DNA of 64,000 nt from Calliopsis andreniformis (lineage: Eukaryota; Arthropoda; Insecta; Hymenoptera; Andrenidae): contig NC_135066.1 in NCBI RefSeq assembly GCF_051401765.1, positions 19,261,001 through 19,325,000 on the forward strand, in the 5' to 3' direction. Within the stretch, counting starts at the first letter, position 1, and each line of letters starts with the position of its first letter. Positions 51,901-63,900 of the stretch are shown here, in pieces. The notes under the pieces are model-generated. The model was not told where the DNA came from, ran no database searches, and was given only the letters and a program-made list of their open reading frames with translations. The translations under genes and the position numbers were made by a program.

Positions 51901-54900
51901 AAAACGTCTTAAAGACGTTGGAACATGGATGTCCTAAAAACTTACGCTTTTGGATGTCTTAGAAACGTCTAATTTTGTCTGAACGTCTTATATACGTAAT
52001 TTGGACGTCCCTAAAATGTCTTATAAATGTTTCTTAAGACGTCCTAAAGACATACTGATTTGTAACATCGGACGTCTCAGAGACGTCTTTTGGAGATTTT
52101 TAAAACTTTACTGGATATTTTTAAAACGTTTTTAACCCTCTATGGGGCCGTATAACTTTCAGGTCACACGTTAACTTATCAACATTTTATCAAATAATTT
52201 TAGTTTTTTTCATGAGATCGCGTGTATATCTTAATTCTATAATTTCTCCGAGACAACGGCCTGAACAGCTCTGCTCTACATAGTATCTACTAAAAAAAAT
52301 TCTAAAAAAAGTGAATTCTCACACTCCCAACAATTGTATACAATAATTGTAACACAAGATTTATTAGCAAAATTTACTAATGAACTACTTTTTACTATAT
52401 TATAATAATAATAGAAGAAATTCTTTAATTACATATATGAATGTATGTTCAAATCTATAAACTATGGACGAAGGTCTATATTTCCGAATGCAGAAACAAT
52501 TTTAAAAATGTTTTTTTATGAAGTCTATTACACATGCAAGTGTTGAATGCTCCTGGTAGTATTAAGGGGGGAATCGTGATAAGTATTATGTAAGGCTCAG
52601 TATGCCTGTATACAGTCTTATGTGTGTGAAGGTATGCACGTGTTGGACGAACGATGACATGAGTGTGTGGTGTATTCCGTTGAGCATGTAAGAGCATCTA
52701 TAGTCTGTTTTTTTATAATAAAATCACTTTAATTATATAATAGTTATGATACAAAAGAGTGTATAGTTCTTAACTAGTCCACCTCACCCTATCAAATCAA
52801 ATATGTCACAGTGGCAACATTATCGACAGAATTAAGCAAAAACATGGGTTTACGTCCTGCGACATCTTGCATTATATGAGATTTTGAGCTGGGAATGAGC
52901 TCATTCAAACGAAACAGGTTCAATGCAGCGCAATCAGCCCGTGATTTAACGAAATTCTGATATTTAGTAACGAGCGTTACAAAGTACAGCAAAAATCTAT
53001 CATTCACGGCCATGGAATTCAAGCATTTTTCTGCAACTTAGAGAGTGTTTTGAATGAAATCTTGAGTTGATTGTGCTGCGTTAACCTTTTTTCTTTTGAA
53101 TGAAACTTTTTGCAGGTCAAAACCTTTTGATTTTGCAGGGCATAAACGTACACCACAGTATTGCTTTTTGCTAGGTTATCGGTAAAATAGAACAAAACAT
53201 GTGACAAATTTAGCTGAGCTTTTGCGAACGAGGCGACACCAAATTTGGAAGGTTGCCGATGTGCAGTTGGAATTTGTGATATCCAAATTGGTGATGCAAG
53301 TTACTTAAAATTTCTTCCTCTACTACACACTCCACCGCAATGATAAACTGAAAATAATAACTGCTATACATATATAAAGCCCGAAACTAAGTAGAAAACT
53401 AAGTACCTTATGAAAGGAACTGTATTCTTTGTTTTCGGTTTATTTTTATAGGTATCTAGAATTGTCCTTTTCCGGTTGTATCGCACGCCCTGCCACATCG
53501 TATATGTTCAAAAGTTAGTAGTATCCTAAAAACAAGTGGTTGGACAGCTGCGTTTCATGGTTTCAATATAAGTAACATGTTCCAGATTCAATATCCGATA
53601 TGGAAAAAGCTACTTTTTTTAAATATTTAAATTGCACGTAATAGTATTTCACAACTATTGTACTTTTTAAACATAAATTTTTGTTTATAAATACATACCT
53701 AATACATAAATACATAAATTTGAACTTTCTTCTGCTTTTATCTGTGCATTTTATCGAGGAATTTCCACTGCCTAAGGCCTAAATGCAACAACTGCATTTG
53801 CTTTCTTACATGTTTTGTGAAGTTGTGTGCGTTGGACGTAGCGGCTGGCTACAACGTCAGATAGAATATTTGAATTTTCTGTGAATGCATATACATGTAT
53901 ATGCATGCGTATATATATACGCAATATATACTTATTGTAGAGAAAAGTTCAAACATTTATTATATATAACACACTGTACAATGTTCGCTGGGACACTCTA
54001 TATATGTACCCGAATTTATTTGATACGCGAAATATTTCAGCATACCACGTTCCTCGTCTTTATGACAAGTATTACACTTGTACGTACTGAAAAATGTCAT
54101 TTTTATATACCCATATGTTTTTGTATACGTATATAGTAGGATAAATTGACTATATGTATTTATACGTATAATAAATCATAGCCCATACGTATAGCACATA
54201 TAGTAAATGACACATTCATAAAGAAATATATGTTTTAAAATTTATTTAACCTTGTCTATACGTATTTGCATGCGAAATATAATTATTTTGTACATATATA
54301 TTGAAAAATTCAGAAAAAAATGAAAAAAAATATCGGGTATTCACTGGGAATACTGGAAAATGTTGAACTAAATTTCAACCTAGTGTTAAAACTTTATTTA
54401 TTAATATCTTGTAAATTATTGACCGTTTACGCCTATCATGATATTTTCTTAAACAGAATAATAAAACCTACTACTGTACAGAGTTTTAATGAAATCAGAG
54501 CTCAGACTGACTTACTTTCTCCTTGTCAGTTACGTGAAACACCCTCTCTGAGTATAACAATGTTATTTTTATTTGATTCAAATGAGTTATAATAGAATTG
54601 CGGACTTTCATTTTCAATAAAGAAGAAAATGTATAAGAATTTGATTAACTGTAATAGACTTATTTTAGTCCTTCTAATGTTGCGCCTAGGGCCTCTAAAG
54701 GTATAAATGCAGCCCTAATTTGTAGAACACTCTTATTTATAGAAATGGCGACTTTTAATACTAATGTCTCTGCGATCAGACGCCGAAATAGGTTACCACC
54801 TTTGATAAGATTAATAATATAAACTTTCTTGTTTTTTTTCTTTTAACTCTTATTCAGTTAAATATTAAAGTTAAATATTAAATACTTCAGTTCTATTATT

Positions 54901-57900
54901 AAAGTTCAGTTAAATATTAAATGTTTCAGTTGAAATATTAAATTCCACCGGAAAGAGAATTTTATTTATTTAAATGGGTTTAGCTTAATGGTGTACAATA
55001 TTTTACAGTTATACGAGAGTCGGCTGAAAAGTAATTCACATTTACGTATATCTCAAAAAACGGAAGGAGGTATTGAAAATATTGAAATAAAAGTGAAAGT
55101 ACAATTCCTTGGCTTTAGATTGGTACGTTTATTTTACAACATGATCTCCATTTAGAGACATTTTTTTCTCCAAACATGTGACAAGTTTTTTACCTGCATC
55201 GTTAGGATATTCCAGCGATTAATTCTTGATCCAGGATTTTTATAAATTCTCTGAGGTAGACGGAGATATAAGGAACTTGAAAAAATGTGTATGACGTATA
55301 CGAAAGTCAAAGAATCAGTTGTGGAACGGGTACAACACGATAATGTTCAATTATACACGTTGTATCCAACTCTCGATACTCTCGGAAAGTTGAAATGTAA
55401 ACCCGTTTTACGCTCCTATACTCATTTCATTGGGCACCCTGTAATTTTTATCTCTTTTTACACCTCAAAAGAGACCTCAAAGGCAGTAGTGATGTCCTGG
55501 ATGAAGAATCAACCGTTGGATACCTCAGTTACACAATGAAAAAACTTGTCACGAGTTGGCAGAAATAAATATCCCTAAATGTGGATTATGTTGAAAAAGA
55601 AACATACCCTTTCAAAGCCAAAGAATTGTACTTTTATTCTTATTTCGATTTTCTTCAATACCTCTTTTCATTCTCGAGATATGCGCAAATGTGCATTGCT
55701 TTTCAGCCAATCTCGTATATACTATGTAAAGCGTTATTACCATATTTATCTAGCATATAATAAAAATTAAATTATTTATTATTATATAGCAATATATAGC
55801 ATTATATAGCAACATAATAAATGAATAGCAAATTGTGCTTACCATACATGACATAATATTGTAGTTAAACAATTTTTAGTTCTTTGCAGCGTATCAACAT
55901 ACTTTTCGCAAAGCATACTTACAATTAGTTAATATTCGTACAACTTTTGCAATCCTACGGATGTTTTATTGATTGCAGATGCTTCTCTTCACTCTTCTGG
56001 GAGCGTTGCTCTTCGGTATTACTGTAGCTATATTGGTATCAGTTTACTTAACTGCTGCGTTTTGGTATATATTAACAATGCTGATACTCTGCTGTCTCAT
56101 GTGTATCTTTTTCCTACTTGAAATTGCAATGATAATGATGTAAGTTTCAAGTTTTTGTACTTTAATCATAGTCCCCATGTCGCTGAGGCGTCATGTTTCA
56201 TGACAGGTTTTGGAAGCGGAAATACCGTTGCTGCAAGGAGTGTTGTTCAATGGATAGGACTGAAGTGTTGAAAGGTGACTTTTGTCATCCTTTGTGCAGC
56301 GAAGTAAGTTGAATAAAGACTTCCTTCTTGTAAAAGTAGTAAATATGAATGAAATATGATTTTTTTCTAGAGTTGCACAAACTTGTTATGTAGTTCTTTT
56401 TATGAATTCAGTGAAATACCGACTTAATGAATGAATAAACAGAAAAATATATTTGAATTTGTATAGTAGCTATACAAACGTAAAAATTGATTAGGTCGAG
56501 AATGGTTTATTCTATGTACAATTAGAGAAGCATAATAGAAAAATACTATTGAGATCTCTTTCTGTAATTTTATCGTAGAACTCGACATCTCGTGTGTATA
56601 CACTTACTTTCTAAAAGTGAACATCGAAACGTTTAAGTTACAAAAAATGTGTGTTACAAATTTGACACTTAAAAAATATTTCAATGTGCAAATGTAATCA
56701 AAATTCAGTTTCTCGAACTGCGAATTTTGTAAAAAAACATGTAGTAATAGAAGCTTTGATTAGGAAGTGATACACTTCTTCAAATACTTGTTTTTAATCT
56801 TGTATGAAAAATTGCGTTAAATAATCGTCTTTCGACCATTGACAAATCAAAACTAAAAAATAAAAAATGAAATATTTAAAAATTTAGAAATTTTAAAACT
56901 TGAAAAATTAAAGATTTGTGTGTTAAATATTTGATAATTTAAAAATTTGGAAGTTTAACATTTCAAAACTCTGAATATTGGGAAGCTGGAAATTTGTATT
57001 TAATCTGGAAGGCCAAAATGTGAACATTCAGAAAATCAAAGATTTATATTTTAAACATTCACAAATCTAAAGACTTAGATACTTAAAATTTTAAAACTGC
57101 TCGTATTACAGAAATTTTGTGGACTCTGAATGATCCTACATTGCTATACTCACAAGTATTAAAATCAGTTCGAAATTTCTAAATAGAAATACTTGAACAA
57201 TTGCTTCTGAACTAAATTACTACAATTTTCGCACACGAAGTACATTTTAATTCTCACGAGCCGAGCGAAGTAACAAAATAAACCAAACGAAAAGCTAACG
57301 TTAGAAGCGACGTAAACGCGACGAACCAAACGTACGCCGAACGCAAAAGCCAACGTTGGGAATCTCATGGTCCAAGTAAACACGATGAGCCAAACGAAAA
57401 GCCGACGCGAGGAAGCGATAAGAAAGAGTATAAAGAGGGGGGCAGGCGAACGCGAGAGTTAGTCCTGAGTTAGACTCTGGTGGTTTTCACGTCAAAATCA
57501 TTGTCAATAATTGTAACGTCAATTGTGAACGAATAAAACTTTCTCTTCTCGAAAAAAAAAAAAAAAAAAAAACACCAAATATGTTACACACGAAGTTTCG
57601 AGAAGAGAAAGTTTTATTCGTTCACAATTGACGTTACAATTATTGACAATGATTTTGACGTGAAAACCACCAGAGTCTAACTCAGGACTAACTCTCGCGT
57701 TCGCCTGCCCCCCTCTTTATACTCTTTCTTATCGCTTCCTCGCGTCGGCTTTTCGTTTGGCTCATCGTGTTTACTTGGACCATGAGATTCCCAACGTTGG
57801 CTTTTGCGTTCGGCGTACGTTTGGTTCGTCGCGTTTACGTCGCTTCTAACGTTAGCTTTTCGTTTGGTTTATTTTGTTACTTCGCTCGGCCCGTGAGATA

Positions 57901-60900
57901 ATAAATTATAAACTTTCAAAGTTAAACTTCATTACTGGAGAAGAATGAACTTTAACAAATCTAAGAATTATTTAAAGTAAGAAAATGATCAATAGATAAG
58001 AAAATCTATACTATATTCATTCATTCTTATGGATTAGTTCCATCTACATGGAGCCGTAAAATTGTATCTCTTAAATAGACTATTTACTGTATTTTGAAAC
58101 AGAGTACTTCAATAGAATATTTGGAATACATATTTATATTTTTAAGAAACCTCCTTTCAGTGTTAAAGGATATAGCCAAATATGTATGATAGCAGTGCCA
58201 CTAAATTAAATTGAACTTGTGATATGTCAATCGACAAAATTTTGTAAAAAAAACCATTTCGTGAAAGTTTTAGCCCCGTAACCCTATGATCAGGGTACTG
58301 ATATAATTTACGATTGATTTCTTTTGTTCTATCTTATAAGAAATTATGAAAAATATCTGAGATACTATAACCAATTTGGTATATATTTGAGAACTGTTTC
58401 AGATTCTTTGACTGAAAAACTTGAACATTCGAAAAGTTTTAAAATGTCAATTTTTTGATTGAAGTTACTGAGACACAAAGTTTATCCTTACAGTACAGCA
58501 AATCTAGCTTTGCCAGTGAGTTACACAAACCAACAAAGAGAAGCGATGAGGCTAATTACGTTAAAGAAGAATAACTGAGTTACGATTACAAAGTATGAAC
58601 TCTTCACTTCAAAGGATGGTCTATTGCGTCACCGGCATAGCTAGATTTGCTACATGTACTGTATACAATAGAATCTGGTCAGAGACACTTTTGTCATACT
58701 TATTCGGCTATATCCTTTTCAAAATTTACTTCCACCGTATTGAAATACATTATCAAAAACATTACTAATCACCATTGTTAACTGTAACATAGCTAGTACG
58801 AAGTAAGCTATCTTCCTGGAGTATCAACGTCTCTTTTAAGGTGTCTGTTTGCAATCTAGACGGTCAAGTACGACCAGATGACCAGTATTAGCAGCTTAAC
58901 AATGCCTTCTAGAGATGAAGAAGGAATCCCTGATCATAGTCAGAGGAAGATTGGATACGGTCGTCGACGTCAATACGTGGACTGCCCAACCAGCGCTCGA
59001 ACAAAGTCCGTCGTGGACATTGTCGAGGTTCAAACAGAACTTCACGCGACATCTACTATAGGGAGTCAAGTGAGCAATATTTTGATATTAGAATATCATA
59101 TAGAACAATCCTATTTCTTGCTGAACCTTGACAAAATATTAATGTTAAGGTATCTCCTTTCAAATCTTAATTTATATTGCATCAAACATGGTATATTATT
59201 CTTCAAAACAACATAACCATGTAAAATGCTTATCATCACATACCAAAAACGCTTTCTTTAGAGATTATGAGTGAGAAATATAATACAGTTATAAACGTTA
59301 AATAAATTTGTTTCTCCCATCATTCTTTATCATCACTATTCAATTAATCTTTAGATTTAAACTAGGGCTTGAAACGGTTCTGAAAATAACGGTTTCAAAC
59401 TGTTATATGTATAATGGTATCAACTGAAACAGTTACGAAGAACTTTTATTCTAAATAACTGTTATGAAGAACCGAAATTTCAGACCATATTCTAGTTACG
59501 GTTCTACATCAGCACTCATATCGGTTCTAGAACCGTTATTTTTTTGGTTCTACATATATCGGTCCCAAAACAGTTATAGAACCAATTCTCGTATCATGTC
59601 AGGGGTTACGACTTCCGATATAGATTAATCTACATGTACATAAGCATACTTTTTAGAAAATTATTATAAAAATAAATATATAATATACACATATATCAAC
59701 GCTGTCTAAGCGAGAGCTCGTGTGCCCCGTGGGTTTCCCACTCTGTTTCCGTCATCAAGGAAACAATGAGACATGATACTCTATTTATGTTAGTACTCTG
59801 TGTGAAGAAAGCTGGAACACTACAAATGACATGTGCAATATTGTTTAAAACCAAAGAGGTGGCTGGGAGGGTAGGAAAAGAGCTAAGAGTTCTGCCACTG
59901 AATAGCGTTGATACATGTATGCAGACACCCGCGCGCGCGCTCATGAAGTGCGTATTGCGACTGTAATCTATATTATATATTATAATAATTTTCTAATAAT
60001 ATATTTACGTGCATGTAGATTATTCTACATCTAGACGCGTAACTCCTGACATGTTACGATTTCATTTACCGTAATGAAATCGATACGAGAATCGATTTTA
60101 TAACTGTTTTGGAACCGATATACGTAAAACCGAAAAAATAATGGTTATAGAACCGAAATTGAAAACTTTAAAAATTTCAAAGTTAGGAAGGTTGAAATAT
60201 TTCAGAGTCCGGTATTTGAAAATTTGAAAACTTAACAACTTGTATTTAAACATTTTAAGATTTAACAACGGGTATTTGTGAGTTTGAGCATTTAAAATAG
60301 TGTTTTATAAATAGTATTGCGGTTCCTAAGTAATGCGTTAAGAATTAAATCCATTAATCTACAGTGTCAATAGCCCTATAATATATAATGCATAATTAGA
60401 GTTTATAGTTTAGGAATAACTGTACACTATTTTTTTACCAAAAGGAAAGGTATAGCAGCTTCTATACAATATCGTGAAATTTTCTAACATTACCTTAAGT
60501 TGCAAAAATTTTAAACTAAAACCGAATAATTTCAATAACTAGAAAATTTCTCTCAGACGCAACGGGAACTGAAAGAGTCTCCTGTGCAAACAGTAAGTAA
60601 ATGCGAGCTATGTAATCGACAATTACAATTCCCTTCATCTTCCGGCACGGTTCAACCAACGACACAATCACCTTGTGCACCTTGTCCTGCACTTGTGCAG
60701 CTCATTCGGGGAGTATCGTGTTGTCCAGGGTTAGTATTACTTAGAATAATAATAGTAATGCTTTCCAATTTCAATAGAAAAAAGAAACATTATTTTACAA
60801 TAAACCCAATGTAACTTAGTATATTAGTAGTATGTATTGCGTGCTATGAGGGCCATCAATGGCCCATGATACGTATTATTAGTCGAACTTCCATCATGTG

Positions 60901-63900
60901 GACAAGTGTACTCTGCAATCTAAAATTGAGATATGATGGATGCAGAAAAAGTTAACATTATTGTTACTTTTCTATTATTAAACTCATTTCATAAATATAG
61001 TTGTCGGAATTTCATTGAGAAGCTGAAACTCTGCTATGACACTCTACTTGTTAAGCAACTTGGAAGGCATAATTTTTATAGTTTGTATAGGTTGTTTAAT
61101 TATTTTAATTTTCTGATTTTTGATAAATGATGCAAAACTAATCCTTAAAACAAAAAATAGTTGCAGATGCGTCGCTGGTATAGTACAAATGCCGCAGCAG
61201 AGTCAACAGCAACAGACACAAAGACAGGATCAGCAAGAGCAATCAGGCAAGGATCAAGTGCAATGGGTACAACCGATAGATGATAAATCCTATGGAGTGT
61301 TGACGAGTGAGAAAGCTCGAGTCGATCAGGCGTTGACATGAAAAAAGACAATTTCCTTTAATTGATTAATCTTATCAACTGCAGTGAATCCTAACATTTT
61401 TCTGAATTATAACATTTTCAACAGTGTAACAAATATACGATTAAAACATTGTAACATGGTTGTTTTTCACAGTGTCTCTAATTTTTTTGGTATTTTTATT
61501 TTACTCAGTCAAAATCCTAGAAACCATTTTTTAAATCTGGATTCACTAGAACAGCCACTTTTCTGGGATTTCATTTGCCGGCATTCGTTACTTTGAAGGT
61601 ACCGAAGGTGAACTGCGGGATCCAAAAATGACAGGAACCATCACAAAGCTCACTGTTGCGTCCTACTGCGTCACACCCAGCAGGAAAGCCCACACCTCGT
61701 CTCAAACGGTCAACAACGATGACGCGAAAGTCACGTAAGTCTTCTGAATTAGAGGGAGGAGGGCATTCAAGCGAAAACTAATTACAGTAAATTGTTGTTA
61801 TATATGAGTCAGATTTGATTTATTACACGTTCATTGCTATTTCTATTACTTGGAGGATATGCCATTCGGAACCAGTAAAATATGAAACGTGCATTTAAAA
61901 GCGTTAGGAAGGCATTTAAAACTCATAACCAACAATGAAAAGTTAAAGTTTAAAATTTTATTTTTCTAAAAACATTTTTATCCTATTCCTATGACCTTTA
62001 TAATGAGAATAAGATCACACACAATATGATTTGGATAATTTTAGGGTATGTGTTTTAATATTAATAATTTTAATTTTCTGTTATTTTTACTTCTGATTAA
62101 ATAACAAAAATGGTTTATTGCTTATACAACTCTCGTACAATATAAATAATACGTATAATTAAACAAGACGCATGCATATATCAAATAAAAAATACAGTAA
62201 TGATTCATATAGAATACATATTTCCGTCTAATATTACAAACAACCTTGAAATAATATTTCTATACTACAGTTTGAAGCAGTATTTCACTGCCAAGCTAGA
62301 TAATGTCGATAGATAGATAGGCAGAGAACGTTTCGATAGATGGTCCCTGCAAGTGATAAGTGATTATTTCGAGTAAAGAGATTTTTAGAGTTTGGACTAG
62401 TTAATGAAATTACAGCATTGAATACGATATGTAATATTCGTAATATGTAATACGAACTTCAAGTTTTAAACATGCTTTTCCTTGAAACTAAATTTTTTAA
62501 CCTGATAGACATCAGATCTTCGAAACTATTCAACTTCAAATTTGGAAAAATGAATCCTTTATTGTGAATTGCGACAAAATTTGTTTTTATTTTACAATAT
62601 TTATTTGAGTGTTTCACATCTTAGCTGGTTCATTCAAGAACTTCATTTGAGATGGGGATTTCTAATACATAGTGTGGAAAGACTACTCGAACTGCAGTAT
62701 GGTCAACAACTTACTGCTTCAAAAAACTAATGCAAGATTTTGCCTTATGCAGTTTTTAAAAAAGAGAGAGGATCCCGACAATCTTCTCCCTGAACCCCTC
62801 TCAGTCGTTTTCCCAATGCAATGCATCCACTTAAGCTAACACATTAGACATCTCTCATTGTTTAGGAAAACATAGAAAACACGAATCAGTCGCGACACTT
62901 CAAAATCTTCTGTGACCATGTCATAGTATTAAGAATTTTGAGAAATCTTGAATGCTTACCATGGCCCGTGTCTTGATGATCGCACTAAACCCTTGTGGTC
63001 TCATTTTTACCGCTTGGAGATGTTCAAGCATAGCTCAAATATTATATCTGGACATTCGTTCATTAAATAGCTTTCACTCTTTGTAACAGCCTTTCCCAGT
63101 AAAAACATCAATTGATAAAAGAATCAAAATAGGTTTCGTTACAGAGTTAACACCTTAACATGCGTATCCACTTGTTACCTATTATTATAAATGTTTAAAG
63201 TTGATTTTTTTCAGCAAAGAAGAAAGAGAATGGCACAAAATGGTCAAATTTTGTGTTTTTCTGGCACGTAAAATATTAATAAGGCATCAATCTATAAGTC
63301 CCAAAGAATTGTAAAAATTAATTATTGACGGAAAATATAATAGGAAAGTTATAAAAAAAGCATACATAGTAGAAGGTGCAGAATGGAAAAGTTTGAAAGC
63401 TGTTAATTTCAAATAATTATAATTTCAAAACAAATACATAAACTGCAAAAATTCGAACACTATTTATTGTTTGGGAATGGGCAGTGTGAAAAAGATTAAT
63501 TAATAACCTTAAGAAACGATAAAATAAGATAATAGTATTACTCTTATCACAAGTAGATACTAATTGAATTTTTCCGTTAGAAAAAAGCCTGTTGAATCCA
63601 TGGAATCGAAGGCATCAAAAGTGAGCATAATGAAGAAGAAGGAAACGGAGGTGCAGAATCAAAAAAAAACTTTGCTGCCAGAAAAAGAAAAAACGAAAAT
63701 AATACACGATGTAAAGAAAGAGCCACTGATTTCTGTTCTGAAGAAACCATTAGAGGTACCTGTAGAAAAGAAGATAGACCCTACGAAGAAGCAGTTATCA
63801 GAAAAACGAAAATCGGTGCAAATTATTACAGAAAAGGAATCAGTGATTACTCCTAAAGAGTCTCCCACCAGTAATTTGAAAAAAGCATTGCGGGTTTCAG

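Noticed and set aside
58489..58511. Possible small gene E exon after CTTACAG
   Set aside because: The 22-base segment would break the phase between the exons at 56303 and 58860 and is the end of a TIR element.
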